Below, one piece after another: positions 1-9,441 of a stretch of 64,000 nt of DNA. The position numbers and the translations under genes are program-made. This DNA is from Alphaproteobacteria bacterium. Its GTDB lineage: Bacteria; Pseudomonadota; Alphaproteobacteria; Rhizobiales; Beijerinckiaceae. The stretch covers positions 1-64,000 of the forward strand of contig VGCJ01000002.1 of NCBI GenBank assembly GCA_016870035.1, given 5' to 3'. A model generated the notes under the pieces. The model was not told the origin of the DNA. It searched no databases and saw only the letters and a program-made list of their open reading frames with translations. Position 1 is the stretch's first letter. Every line of letters begins with the position of its first letter.

Positions 1-735
1 GCGCGCTGCGGGAAAAATTTTTCCATCATGATAACCCGTGTCGCCGACATGATAAATGCGTCCAGCAGGCGTCTCGATCACAAAGGCTGTCCACAGTGCA
101 CGCAGACGATCACGAATGCCGCGCGCCGACCAATGATAGGCCTCTTCGAAATGAACGGCGATGATAGGGCCAAGCTCAACACGCGCACCCCAATCATGTG
201 CTTCAACGCGAATGCCCGCATGAGCATCACGAATGATTGTGTCATTACCAAGCGGTGTAATAATGCGCGGTGCATGAATCGCATGCAGACGTCGCAGCGT
301 TGCGATGTCGAGGTGATCATAGTGATTATGGGAAACGAGCACGATATCAATTGGTGGTAGTTTCTCAAACGGAATGCCAGGCGGGTTCACCCGTTTCGGC
401 CCGACAAAGCGCAAGGGCGAGACACGCTCTGACCACACCGGATCGATCAGAATGTTGAGCCCGCCCGTTTGTAGAAGAAAACTCGCATGACCGACATAAG
501 ACAGCCTTGTGTCACGACCCGGTACCCGATGCGGGGGAGCGTCCATGTAAGGGCTAGGATGTGAGGCGGGCCAGCGTTCCGGCTTACGTTCCATCATCCA
601 GCGCAAAAGATCGCCAGGAGATTTTTTCCAGCGGCGCCCCGGATTGAAAAAATGTTCGCCGTCGAAATGGTCGCTGGTAGGCCCCTGATAATAGGGGTTG
701 CGGCTTTTTACAGGAATTTTCACGTGATCGTTCAT
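1..735 (-). CDS. MBL-fold metal-dependent hydrolase (3' end outside window)
   Basis: The reading frame runs from an ATG at 735 to the window edge without a stop, so about 245 N-terminal residues are visible. Near the middle is the metallo-beta-lactamase signature SHNHYDHLD (HxHxDH metal ligands). Just before it are HASFLLQTGG and ILIDPVWSER, the pattern of the UlaG/NAPE-PLD-like branch, in which an N-terminal extension precedes the fold. A further HVGDTGYHDG segment fits the later Asp/His metal ligands. Members of this branch hydrolyse phosphodiesters or lactones; the substrate cannot be read here. No signal peptide is seen, so a cytoplasmic enzyme is likely. It is divergent from ppa, with about 170 bp between them. 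Confidence 0.85.
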   Translation of the reverse strand, partial: MNDHVKIPVKSRNPYYQGPTSDHFDGEHFFNPGRRWKKSPGDLLRWMMERKPERWPASHPSPYMDAPPHRVPGRDTRLSYVGHASFLLQTGGLNILIDPVWSERVSPLRFVGPKRVNPPGIPFEKLPPIDIVLVSHNHYDHLDIATLRRLHAIHAPRIITPLGNDTIIRDAHAGIRVEAHDWGARVELGPIIAVHFEEAYHWSARGIRDRLRALWTAFVIETPAGRIYHVGDTGYHDGKIFPAAR

Positions 736-902
736 GGAGGTGCAGACTATGGCGAGCGTCGCTTCTCCTGTCAAAACAATAAGACCGTTTCATGAAGGGG
801 ATCCGACAATGTTCCCCGAAAGTCGTTCTTATTCTTCTCATAGCAAGCCATTACCTAAGCGAGTGAGTTCGCGCTTTTTTCCGAACAAAAGGCAGGTCCC
901 CG

Positions 903-1436
903 ATGAATCTCAAGGCCATTTCGCTTGGGAAAAATGTTTCCGATGATGTCAATGTTGTGATCGAGGTCCCGATTGGTGGCGAACCGATAAAATATGAAAT
1001 TGATAAAGATGCGGGCGCGCTTGTGGTTGACCGTTTTCTCTACACATCCATGCGCTATCCGGCTAATTATGGCTTCATTCTGCACACACTCTCCGATGAT
1101 GGTGATTCCTGTGATGTGATCGTCGCCAATACAAGGGCGATTATACCGGGTGCGATTATGAGCGTGAGGCCTGTGGGCGTGCTCATCATGGAAGATGAAT
1201 CGGGCAGTGATGAAAAAATAGTCGCTGTTCCCAGCGCGAAACTCACAAAGCGCTATGAGAAGGTGATGAATTATACGGATCTTCCGGAAATCACGATCCA
1301 TAAAATCGAGCATTTCTTTGCCTACTACAAAGATCTCGAACCCGGCAAATGGGTCAAGATCGTGCGCTGGGGTGATGCTCAAGAGACGCACCGTTTGATT
1401 CTTGAAGGTATCGAGCGCGCCAAACAAAAGGTGTGA
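903..1436 (+). CDS. ppa: inorganic pyrophosphatase (soluble family I)
   Basis: A 177-residue protein, the usual length of bacterial family I pyrophosphatases, which hydrolyse PPi to two phosphates and so pull biosynthetic reactions forward in the cytoplasm. Recognisable segments are [14 protein letters not shown] near residues 21-34, RYPANYGF at about 51-58 and the metal-binding run DDGDSCD at 65-71 (the three Asp of the DxDxxD signature, with Ser-Cys where Pro-Leu or Glu-Leu is common). The ATG at 903 follows an AAGGCAGG ribosome-binding stretch. It is a stand-alone gene between the divergent MBL hydrolase and the downstream MscS channel gene. Confidence 0.95.
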   Translation: MNLKAISLGKNVSDDVNVVIEVPIGGEPIKYEIDKDAGALVVDRFLYTSMRYPANYGFILHTLSDDGDSCDVIVANTRAIIPGAIMSVRPVGVLIMEDESGSDEKIVAVPSAKLTKRYEKVMNYTDLPEITIHKIEHFFAYYKDLEPGKWVKIVRWGDAQETHRLILEGIERAKQKV

Positions 1437-1566
1437 AGCCACACCAAAGACACGCGCTTGCCCCTTCAGCGTTGATCCGGCTTTGCGTGACTGATGCTTT
1501 CGCGTTACGAAGGCATTCCGTTGATCATCGCCCGATGATTCGGGTGAAGAACGGAGGGCTAAACGC

Positions 1567-3942
1567 ATGGCGGCACTCATTGTGAGCTTTCTTCGGCAGC
1601 ATCGCTTCTTTGTTTTCACTCTTTTGGCACTTGCGCTTGTGTCATGGTATGCAGCGGTCAACGCACAGGATCAAACCAATATTCGCGCACAACTTGATGC
1701 CTTACGTCTTGAACTTGACGGAATTGAAGCGGTCATAACGTCCCGGCCGATGGGCGACTCTGCTTTTCAAGAAAAGCGGCAACGTGTTGAAGCGATCGCG
1801 CAAGCCATGAAAACCATCACCGATGAACAATCGCCGCGCGCCGAAGCCATTCGTTCACGTTTGAAAGAATTGGGTCCAAAGCCCGACGATAAGGCTCCGC
1901 CTGAAAGTCCTGATATTTCGAAAGAACGCGAAGAGCGTGAAAAGGCGCTCAAAGAATTTGATGATACAGTAAAGCTTGCTCGGACTTTGTCGGTTCAAGC
2001 TGATCAATTACAAACAGCGATCTCCGATAAACGGCGCGCGCTCTTTACGCAGCAACTTTTCTCGCAATCGGCAAGCGTCCTTTCGCCTGGGCTTTGGTCA
2101 GATATCGGATTTAACTTCTCGCATGATGTGCGAGCGCTTGGGATTGTCGCGCGGGATACAATCGAACGTGCGGTTGATCGAGCAGGTCTTCTTGGCGGAT
2201 TGTTGATCGCCTTGGGGTTGGGTTTTACCGCTTTTGCAACGATGCTCGCGCGGCGACATGTGATCGCAATGATTGAACGTTCGACGCGTTTCGGAAATCC
2301 GACACGGCTTCAGCGTGCCTTACGCGCGGTGGCGGTGGGTGCCATCGGTTTCGTTATTCCTTTCTTTGGTATTTTCGCGATTGAGCAAGCGGTCGATGGT
2401 GCGGCGCTTCTACCGAACCGCGTTGAGCCTGTCATGGTGGCGGTGTTACGCGCTGCAGTGTTTATCAGCTTTATTGGCAGCCTTGCGGGAGGAATTCTTG
2501 CAACCGCGAAGCCAGAATGGCGCGTACTTCCTTTGGGAGATCGTCAGGCTGAAAAACTTGCAGCAATCGCGCGGCGAATTGCGCTGATAATCGCGACGGG
2601 TCGTGTGATTGAATCAATTAATCAAGCGATTGTTGCGGGTCTTGGCCTTTCGGTTCTTTCAAAATCACTGATTGCGCTTTTGGTCGCTGCTACGCTCACG
2701 ATTGGTCTTTATCGCTTAAAGCCCGAAGATCGTGGTGATGCATTTGGTGATCAACGACCTTTCTGGATTGTCATTGCGCGTCTCTTTGGTTGGGTGATGG
2801 TTGTCGGCATTTCGATTTCGGCATTTTTTGGTTATCCGGTTCTCGCAAGTTTTCTTGCCGATCAACTCGTGACCATCGTGATCTTGACGGTCCTCACTTA
2901 CATCGGTCGACAGATTGCCGAAGATTCATTTGATTATTTGATGTCGCCGAGCACCAAGACGTTTCGTTCTATACAATCCGCCTCGGGTCTTTCGCGTCCT
3001 GCGCTTGAACAAATTACTGTCATTCTCTCGGGCGTCTTGCAGCTCTTAGTTTTAGGTCTTGGCGTAACTTTGGCACTTGCGCCGTGGCGAGTTGATTCAG
3101 GCGATATTTTGTTGCCGCTTAAAGCGGTGATTTTCGGCTTTACCATCGGCGAAGTCACGATTTCATTTGGCGCCGCCTTCTTTGCCATTATCCTTTTCGG
3201 CGCCGGTATTCTGCTGACACGCGGTTTACAAAGATGGCTCACACAAAATTATTTGCCCCGTACGCATCTTGATTCTGGTTTACGAAATTCAATTGTGACC
3301 GGCATTGGCTATACGGGTTTTATTGTTGCCGCCGCAGTTTCATTGAGTGGCCTCGGCTTAAGTCTCGAGAAAGTCGCCATCGTTGCTGGTGCTCTCTCTG
3401 TCGGTATCGGTTTTGGCCTTCAATCCATCGTCAATAATTTCGTTTCTGGTTTGATCCTTTTGTGGGAGCGTGCCATTCGTGTGGGTGATTGGGTGGCTGT
3501 TGGCGCTGAAGAAGGGCATGTCAAACGTATCAATGTGCGCGCCACAGAAATTGAAACATTTGACCGCTCGGTTTTGATTGTTCCGAATTCATCGCTTGTT
3601 TCAGGCGTCGTTAAAAATCGCGTTCATAATGATCGCACGGGTCGTGTTGTGATTTCTGTTCCGGTGTCGCGTGATGCCGACCCAGATCTCGTTCATCGCT
3701 TGATGAGTGAAGCCGCGCAGGCAAATAGCAAATTGCTTCGCGACCCCGCACCACATGTTCAATATAAAAAGCTAGGCGAGACCGTTAAAGAATTCGAGCT
3801 AACGGGGTTTGTTGCCGAAGTGGATGATGCCGGACGTGTGAGCTCAGATTTACTCTTTGTCATTGATCGCGCGTTACGCGCATATGGATTAGGCGAGATT
3901 TTAAGCCGTACCTTAATGGTGAATGAAGAGAAATCCAAATAA
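1567..3942 (+). CDS. MscS-family mechanosensitive channel with N-terminal DUF3772
   Basis: A 791-residue membrane protein. Residues about 12-34 form a signal or first hydrophobic segment, followed by a charged helical periplasmic region to about residue 190 with the composition of DUF3772. About ten hydrophobic segments follow. The conserved MscS pore and beta domain begins near residue 612 (GIGFGLQSIVNNFVSG, then LWERAIRVGDWV). This is the architecture of the large MscK/YjeP-like channels that release osmolytes on hypo-osmotic shock; the DUF3772 version is common in alphaproteobacteria. GGAGGG precedes the ATG. The gene converges on the helicase gene and shares a likely terminator with it. 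Confidence 0.9.
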   Translation: MAALIVSFLRQHRFFVFTLLALALVSWYAAVNAQDQTNIRAQLDALRLELDGIEAVITSRPMGDSAFQEKRQRVEAIAQAMKTITDEQSPRAEAIRSRLKELGPKPDDKAPPESPDISKEREEREKALKEFDDTVKLARTLSVQADQLQTAISDKRRALFTQQLFSQSASVLSPGLWSDIGFNFSHDVRALGIVARDTIERAVDRAGLLGGLLIALGLGFTAFATMLARRHVIAMIERSTRFGNPTRLQRALRAVAVGAIGFVIPFFGIFAIEQAVDGAALLPNRVEPVMVAVLRAAVFISFIGSLAGGILATAKPEWRVLPLGDRQAEKLAAIARRIALIIATGRVIESINQAIVAGLGLSVLSKSLIALLVAATLTIGLYRLKPEDRGDAFGDQRPFWIVIARLFGWVMVVGISISAFFGYPVLASFLADQLVTIVILTVLTYIGRQIAEDSFDYLMSPSTKTFRSIQSASGLSRPALEQITVILSGVLQLLVLGLGVTLALAPWRVDSGDILLPLKAVIFGFTIGEVTISFGAAFFAIILFGAGILLTRGLQRWLTQNYLPRTHLDSGLRNSIVTGIGYTGFIVAAAVSLSGLGLSLEKVAIVAGALSVGIGFGLQSIVNNFVSGLILLWERAIRVGDWVAVGAEEGHVKRINVRATEIETFDRSVLIVPNSSLVSGVVKNRVHNDRTGRVVISVPVSRDADPDLVHRLMSEAAQANSKLLRDPAPHVQYKKLGETVKEFELTGFVAEVDDAGRVSSDLLFVIDRALRAYGLGEILSRTLMVNEEKSK

Positions 3943-3970
3943 GAGGCGAGAACTTTTCCGTCTCTTATTT
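3937..3970. terminator. candidate bidirectional terminator between convergent genes
   Basis: AAATAAGAG at 3937-3945 is repeated inverted as CTCTTATTT at 3962-3970 with a 16-base loop. The arms contain the stop codons of both converging genes and give T-rich ends on either strand. The stem is AT-rich and only 9 bp, so termination is an inference. Confidence 0.4.
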
Positions 3971-6900
3971 ATCTTTGCCTTCGAATTGCAACTTCAACGC
4001 TAATAATTTTGCAAAAGGTGAATTGGGATCGGGTGCACGATCTTGTTCGCGCGGACGCGGAGGATCTTGCCATCCGCGATCCGGCTTACGGGCTTGATTT
4101 TTTTTGCCGCCACGCCCTTCAAAGCGCTGGCCACCACGACGCTCATCGCGGCCACCATCATGTTTTCCAAATTGTTTGCGCGGTGGGCGATTTTCACCGT
4201 CTTCCCGTGAGCGTTTGTCATCACGGCGATGGAATGATTTCTTCTCAGCCGCTTGTGAAGTGTCTGAGTCAGCGGATACAGCCGCTTCGCCTTCGCGCGG
4301 TTTATTGTGATGAGATTTACGGCGATCATGTTTTTGCTCTTGCGGGCGGTGGCGATGTTGCCGCCACACTTCAATCATTACAGGTTCAGCAGCTTCGGTT
4401 GTTGCTGCTTCAGGTGTCGCTTCCGCAGTAACTTCCGGCGCGCCACTTTCAGGTTCAGTTGCAACCGGTGTCGCATCACTTGTTTCAGATGAAGGTGACG
4501 CCTCCGGAGCGGCTACCGCTTCCGTTGTTGCCTCAGCTGCAACCGCTTCGTTCGCTTTTGCAAGCGCAATCGTGATTGCAGGTCCCACACGACGATCCAT
4601 GATGTAGCCGAGTGATTTCAAAATTGAATTGAAATCCCCACCTGCACATCCGCAAAGCGATGTCATCGCAACAGTAACAACAAAGCCCTCACCATCGGCA
4701 GCGCCTGCAGGAGGTTCACCCAGCGTGATGCCCGGACGATATTGAATCGCGGGGCGAATAAGATCGGCCAGTCTTTCAAGAATATCAACACGCACGGCGC
4801 GTGAACCACAGACGCGGAAACCGGCAGCACGATAAAGCGTCTTCGGTGTATCAGGATTGATGGGAATCGATGTGCGACCCGAGGCGGCAAGATGAAGAAT
4901 GTCATCAAGCCCCTTCACTTCTGCGCCACATTCTTTCAACGTCCAGAGTTGGCATGCAAGAGCGCGTGGGGCCGGTTTCAACAAAGTAGGCACAGTCAAA
5001 TGATAAGCGCCAAATCTCACACCAAGACCGCGCAAAGCCGCGCGCGCTTCTTGGTCAAGCGTTTTCATGTCTTCATTAACTTTTGTGCGATCAAGTACAC
5101 CCAGCGATTCTGCGATTTGAAAACCGATACCACGCGCCATGCCGGTGAGCGCTTCCGGTTCTTCCAATTTCAAAAGAGGCCCAAGAAGTTTTTCAACATG
5201 CGCTTTGAGCCAGAGATCAATGCGGTTTTGAATTTTCTCACGATCTGCTGATTCAAGATGCTCGTCAGCAAGAAGGCGTAAACGGGGGGCGAGAAGTTTT
5301 TCGCCAGCAGTCAAACGCGCAATCGGTTCACCCAAGAAGCGCAATGCGCCGTCGTGACTTAAGGTAAAGGCTTCATCAACGGCATTTGAAACACGTGTGG
5401 CACGGTTCGCAAATTCACCGGCAAGGGCTTTCAATGCGGCAGCGCGCAAAGCTTTTCCTTCGGGCGAACCTGTGTCCGATTCAGGCACAAATTGAAAACC
5501 GATCAATCGGCCGACGGGGTGTGACTCGACAAGGACTTCGCCCGTCGCCGTGATATCCGCTTCCAGCATCGCGTTCTCTCTCAGCCGACGCATCAGGACG
5601 CTGGTGCGGCGGTCAACAAATCTTTGGGCCAGACGCTCATGAAGCGCGTCTGACAATGCATCTTCTACCTGTCGCGTGGCTTCCTGCCAATGCGTCGGAT
5701 CCGCGAGCCAATTCTCACGATTGGCGACAAAGGTCCACGTCCGGATCTGGGCGATCCGGGCGGAGAGCGTGTCGATATCGCCATCGGTCCGGTTTACCTC
5801 GGCGATCTGGCGGGCGAACCAATCGGCCGGGATCCGCCCTTTTGTTGCGAGGTCGAGATAGAGCGTAGTCACAAGATCGGCATGGGCCTGCGGTGAAACC
5901 TTACGATAATCAGGCACTTGGCACACGGCCCATAGCAATTCGACGGCTTTCTGGCCTTTGGCCGCGGCCATGATTTCCCGATCTCGCGAAGCCGCTTCAA
6001 GCGCTCGGAGATCATCCGCCAAGGGCGCGCGGGTTAGGCCGTCTTCACCGGGGACACGGTCAAGCGCATGGATCAGCGCGGACACGCTTGAAAAATTGAG
6101 TTCAGCGTTGCGCCATTGCAACATCGGCAAAGGCGGGAACACATGGGATTCGAGTGCCTCAACAAGCTCATCTTCAAAAGGCGCACAACGACCGGTTGAG
6201 CCAAATGAGCCATCTTTCAAATAGCGGCCGGCACGTCCGGCGATCTGTCCGAATTCACTCGGAACAAGGCGACGAAATTTTGTGCCGTCATATTTTCGAT
6301 CGCCGGCAAAAGCGACGTGATCGACATCAAGATTAAGCCCCATCCCAATCGCATCTGTTGCAACAAGATAATCAACATCACCTGACTGGTAGAGCGCCAC
6401 TTGCGCATTGCGGGTGCGTGGTGAAAGCGCACCAAGAACAACAGCCGCACCACCGCTTTGACGACGAATGAGTTCGGCGATTGCGTAAACTTCATCAGCG
6501 GAAAATGCGACAATCGCGGAGCGACGCGGCAAGCGGCTGATTTTGCGATCACCTGCAAAAGTCAATTGCGACAGACGCGGACGCGTTGTTGTTTGCAATC
6601 CTGGAATAAGTTTTAGCAAAAGTGGTTTGATTGTTTCTGCACCGATCAACATTGTCTCATCGTGACCGCGCATATTAAGAACGCGATCCGTGAAAACATG
6701 TCCGCGATCAAAATCGGCTGCGAGTTGGCATTCATCAATCGCGATGAATCTGACATCAACATCGCGCGGCATTGCTTCAACGGTTGCTACATAATAACGC
6801 GAGCCTGGTGGTTTGATTTTTTCTTCACCGGTGATGAGCGCCACCGCAGGTGCGCCCACGCGCGCGACAACGCGTTCATACACTTCGCGAGCGAGCAATC

Positions 6901-7039
6901 GCAAAGGCAGACCAATGATGCCGGAGGGATGCGCCAGCATGCGTTCAATGGCGAGATGAGTCTTGCCGGTATTGGTCGGCCCGAGAATGGCGGTAACGCC
7001 ACGGGCGCGCTGGGAAGGGGGAAGGGAGGGAGAACGCAT
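3965..7039 (-). CDS. SUV3-like ATP-dependent RNA helicase
   Basis: A Superfamily 2 helicase of about 1024 residues. From the ATG at 7039 the Walker A motif GPTNTGKT falls at residues 20-27, followed by the Walker B DECQ box (AIDECQLAADFDRGH), a motif V-like ATDAIGMGLNLDV and motif VI QIAGRAGRY. This order and wording match the mitochondrial SUV3 degradosome helicase family, which is widespread in alphaproteobacteria. After about residue 850 the protein turns into a low-complexity Ala/Glu/Pro tract and then an Arg/Lys/Gly-rich tail, probably disordered and RNA-binding. A longer frame up to 7222 exists, but its extra 61 residues do not look like family sequence. It lies downstream of the DUF3108 gene on the same strand. 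Confidence 0.85.
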   Translation of the reverse strand: MRSPSLPPSQRARGVTAILGPTNTGKTHLAIERMLAHPSGIIGLPLRLLAREVYERVVARVGAPAVALITGEEKIKPPGSRYYVATVEAMPRDVDVRFIAIDECQLAADFDRGHVFTDRVLNMRGHDETMLIGAETIKPLLLKLIPGLQTTTRPRLSQLTFAGDRKISRLPRRSAIVAFSADEVYAIAELIRRQSGGAAVVLGALSPRTRNAQVALYQSGDVDYLVATDAIGMGLNLDVDHVAFAGDRKYDGTKFRRLVPSEFGQIAGRAGRYLKDGSFGSTGRCAPFEDELVEALESHVFPPLPMLQWRNAELNFSSVSALIHALDRVPGEDGLTRAPLADDLRALEAASRDREIMAAAKGQKAVELLWAVCQVPDYRKVSPQAHADLVTTLYLDLATKGRIPADWFARQIAEVNRTDGDIDTLSARIAQIRTWTFVANRENWLADPTHWQEATRQVEDALSDALHERLAQRFVDRRTSVLMRRLRENAMLEADITATGEVLVESHPVGRLIGFQFVPESDTGSPEGKALRAAALKALAGEFANRATRVSNAVDEAFTLSHDGALRFLGEPIARLTAGEKLLAPRLRLLADEHLESADREKIQNRIDLWLKAHVEKLLGPLLKLEEPEALTGMARGIGFQIAESLGVLDRTKVNEDMKTLDQEARAALRGLGVRFGAYHLTVPTLLKPAPRALACQLWTLKECGAEVKGLDDILHLAASGRTSIPINPDTPKTLYRAAGFRVCGSRAVRVDILERLADLIRPAIQYRPGITLGEPPAGAADGEGFVVTVAMTSLCGCAGGDFNSILKSLGYIMDRRVGPAITIALAKANEAVAAEATTEAVAAPEASPSSETSDATPVATEPESGAPEVTAEATPEAATTEAAEPVMIEVWRQHRHRPQEQKHDRRKSHHNKPREGEAAVSADSDTSQAAEKKSFHRRDDKRSREDGENRPPRKQFGKHDGGRDERRGGQRFEGRGGKKNQARKPDRGWQDPPRPREQDRAPDPNSPFAKLLALKLQFEGKDK

Positions 7040-7337
7040 GATCAACTTCAAAGAGGCGCTGGAACCTGCCCGACCCTCTGTATCAAAGTCAAACCGATTG
7101 TCGAAAAATGAGACAAAGTTAGAGAGGAAATTACACGGAAATCGAACGATTAAGAAACGAATCGCATCCGAACCGCTTTTGGTGCCGGAGGTGACCAGCG
7201 ACGTGAAAAATCGATTAAGCACGCTTCTTTGGCAGATTCACCTTTCGTCAATTTTTAGCGCAAATCGGGAACGAATCCTGCACGAATCAGCGCTTTTCGC
7301 GCAAACTCTGTCGCAATTTGAGACAGGCTCAGATGAA

Positions 7338-8183
7338 TTAAGGACTCTTAGCGGTCGCGGTGTCGGAGGGTTTTTCAAAGCCCTCGATCTTCGTGGCTTC
7401 GATCCGCAAATTACCGATCATGGTTGCGATCTGAATATCAACGGGCACGAAATAAGTTTGCCCCGGAACTTGTGCGAGGCGCACCGAAATATCCCGGTTA
7501 TTCTCCATATAGGTGACATTGTCCCGTTTCTCGCGATGACCGGAGACGGGCATGTAGCGGACATAACAATCAACCGTCGGGCCTTTATAGCCGGGGATGG
7601 TCAGCGTCCGCTCCTGGTCAGGAAGCAACGTGATATCAAAACGTCCGGCCCCATCGAACACTTTGAGCGTTTGTGCGCAGACATCACTCGCGGTCGGTTC
7701 ATTCCTCAAAGGGATTAGGAAGGCGGTTAGCGGATCCACGACTCCGCGTTTCTGTTCTGGGAGAATGGGGACACGGTCCGGCCTCTCGGGCAAAGGCGGG
7801 GTGAGGACGACACTTGTGACCGCGCCGCCCGACAGCGTCATATCCACGCGTTGGGGATCGTCTGGATGATCAACCGCGAGGCTGTAGCGATTGCCGGAAA
7901 ATTTTCCGCCACTCTCAACGCCCTCGACATCAGCGATCAGGCGTGGCGCAAAGAAATAGCGGAAGATTCCAAGAAAATCGGCACCGAGATGAAGTTTATA
8001 GCCTGAACCGCGCCGCGTTTCAGAAAAACGGGCGGTTCCAATTGAGATAAAGGCGATCGAAACCGAATAATAAACCGAATAGGACTTTAGCGCCGCCGAA
8101 GCAGTGTTGGAGAGGCTCGTCAGAAGCGCGCCAACCATCAAAAGAGAGGTCAGGGGCCGCTTAAGGGCAGAAAAAGGGGCCAT
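7338..8183 (-). CDS. exported DUF3108 protein
   Basis: A protein of 281 residues from the ATG at 8183. The N-terminus (Lys/Arg, then a run rich in Leu, Val and Ala, then NTASA) is a clear Sec signal peptide with cleavage after ASA. The mature part begins LKSYSVYYSVSIAFISIG and carries the FSGNRYSLAV and PGYKGPTVDCYVRYMPVSG segments typical of DUF3108, a family predicted to be a periplasmic or outer-membrane-associated beta-rich protein. Its function is unknown. A TTG 39 bp upstream would lengthen it by 13 residues but would bury the signal peptide. The roughly 300 bp between this gene and the helicase start (7040-7337) shows no other gene. Confidence 0.8.
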   Translation of the reverse strand: MAPFSALKRPLTSLLMVGALLTSLSNTASAALKSYSVYYSVSIAFISIGTARFSETRRGSGYKLHLGADFLGIFRYFFAPRLIADVEGVESGGKFSGNRYSLAVDHPDDPQRVDMTLSGGAVTSVVLTPPLPERPDRVPILPEQKRGVVDPLTAFLIPLRNEPTASDVCAQTLKVFDGAGRFDITLLPDQERTLTIPGYKGPTVDCYVRYMPVSGHREKRDNVTYMENNRDISVRLAQVPGQTYFVPVDIQIATMIGNLRIEATKIEGFEKPSDTATAKSP

Positions 8184-8359
8184 AAACGCGTCCGGCAGGG
8201 TCAAAGAGGGGCGAATCGTCAATTTATCTCTACAATGCGATAAGCGATTTGTCTGGAATTGATGTGGTGATGCTTGAAAAAGGCAGGTTTTGCTTGACGT
8301 TCTGGCGGCTTCTACCCTATAAAACCACGGCCCAATTTTTTGAGGGTGCGCGTGTCGAT

Positions 8360-8394
8360 GGGCGGCTCTGGCCGCCCTCCGTCTTTAAGGACGG
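8360..8394 (+). promoter_or_regulatory. two tandem hairpins in the rpmB leader
   Basis: GGGCGGC/GCCGCCC (8360-8377, loop TCTG) is followed one base later by CCGTC/GACGG (8379-8394). Both stems are perfect and lie 42-76 bases before the L28 start. They may act as an attenuator or protein-binding leader. Neither is followed by a T tract, so they are not an obvious terminator. Confidence 0.4.
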
Positions 8395-8435
8395 CGGCGA
8401 AAGCGGACCTGATACGACCAGTAAGGACGAAATCT

Positions 8436-8723
8436 ATGGCACGTCGTTGCGAATTGTCGGGTAAGGCCGTGTTGAGCGGGCAGCTTGTCAGCCACTCGAA
8501 CCGCAAGACCAAGCGGAAATTCCTTCCCAATCTTTGCCAAGTTACGCTTCAATCGGATGCGCTTGACCGCTCTATAAGCCTGCGCGTTTCGGCTAATGCC
8601 CTGCGCACGGTTGAGCATCGCGGTGGTCTTGATGCGTTTCTCGTTAAGGCCCGCGCTGAAGACCTCTCGCCGACCGCGCGTGATCTGAAGCGCGACATCG
8701 AAAAGAAGCTCGCAGCTCACTAA
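8436..8723 (+). CDS. rpmB: 50S ribosomal protein L28
   Basis: A 95-residue basic protein starting [15 protein letters not shown], then [13 protein letters not shown] and [16 protein letters not shown], all diagnostic of bacterial L28 in the alphaproteobacterial length class (long C-terminal tail). L28 sits in the large ribosomal subunit. The ATG at 8436 is preceded by AAGGACG at a good distance. An open frame extends 32 codons upstream, but that stretch encodes nothing L28-like and covers the leader hairpins. It is monocistronic in appearance; the next gene on this strand starts 113 bp later. Confidence 0.96.
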   Translation: MARRCELSGKAVLSGQLVSHSNRKTKRKFLPNLCQVTLQSDALDRSISLRVSANALRTVEHRGGLDAFLVKARAEDLSPTARDLKRDIEKKLAAH

Positions 8724-8760
8724 TCGCCTTTCTGTTTTTCTAGCTTTCTGTTTATGGGCG

Positions 8761-8820
8761 TCGGCCTCTGCCGTCAGCCTTTCGTGCGTATCGAAACCTG
8801 CATCGGCCTCTGCCGTTAGC
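8761..8820 (+). repeat. two direct repeats, each a small hairpin, in the yhhQ-like leader
   Basis: TCGGCCTCTGCCGTCAGC at 8761-8778 recurs as TCGGCCTCTGCCGTTAGC at 8803-8820, one mismatch in 18, exactly 42 bases apart. Each copy can fold CGGC-CTCT-GCCG. The second ends 16 bases before the start codon, next to the AAGGA ribosome-binding site, so a control role is possible. Confidence 0.55.
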
Positions 8821-8836
8821 TTCAAAGGACTGCGAG

Positions 8837-9439
8837 ATGCATTCTCTTTCTATTCACCGGCTCATTGTGCCGGTTGTTGTGATGACCTTGGTGGTCGTTG
8901 CGTCAAACATTCTCGTTCAATATCCCTTTGAGCTTTTTGGACTTGGTGATTATCTCACTTGGGGTGCTTTCACTTATCCGGTGGCCTTTCTTGTGACCGA
9001 TCTTACCAATCGACGTCATGGACCGCGCGTGGCGCGCCAACTTGTTGTCGTTGGATTTGCTCTTGCTGTTGTTTTGTCGATTTGGCTTGCAACGCCGCGC
9101 ATAGCGATGGCTTCTGGCACCGCTTTTCTCGTCGGTCAGTTGCTCGACATCACCCTGTTTAATCGCTTGCGTCGCCAAGCGTGGTGGCGCGCGCCATTCG
9201 TCAGCACTGTCATCGGTTCTGTACTGGATACCGCGCTCTTCTTCTCGCTGGCTTTCGCGGGTGACCCCGATATGTCGGGTCTCGTCAATTTGTTCGGCAC
9301 AGATGTCATGTTTTGGCAAAGCCTCGTCGTGTTTGATTTCACAGTGAAGATGCTCATCGCACTTATCGCACTATTGCCTTATGGCGCTTTGATGAGCGTC
9401 ATTCTTCCCATGGAACGCGCAGAGAAAGCCGTGGCGTAA
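8837..9439 (+). CDS. yhhQ: YhhQ-type queuosine precursor transporter (VUT family)
   Basis: A 200-residue membrane protein with about six hydrophobic segments. It shows the COG1738 pattern: an early VASNILVQYPF, then TWGAFTYPVAFLVTDLTNRRHG, then a central GTAFLVGQLLDITLFNRLR and a late STVIGSVLDTALFFSLAF. E. coli YhhQ imports preQ0/preQ1, precursors of the tRNA nucleoside queuosine. The ATG at 8837 follows AAAGGACTGCGAG. It is directly downstream of rpmB with a repeat-bearing leader and converges on cobT with 2 bp between stop codons. The family assignment is firm; the substrate is inferred from characterised members. Confidence 0.85.
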   Translation: MHSLSIHRLIVPVVVMTLVVVASNILVQYPFELFGLGDYLTWGAFTYPVAFLVTDLTNRRHGPRVARQLVVVGFALAVVLSIWLATPRIAMASGTAFLVGQLLDITLFNRLRRQAWWRAPFVSTVIGSVLDTALFFSLAFAGDPDMSGLVNLFGTDVMFWQSLVVFDFTVKMLIALIALLPYGALMSVILPMERAEKAVA

Positions 9440-9441
9440 AG

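Noticed and set aside
855-1661. 268-codon minus-strand frame across ppa
   Set aside because: Entirely antisense to the pyrophosphatase gene and rich in Arg, His and Cys, as expected for a shadow frame.
8724-8836. preQ1 riboswitch in front of the YhhQ-type gene
   Set aside because: The small stem with C-rich loop and A-rich tail expected of preQ1-I was not found; only two repeated GC hairpins are visible.
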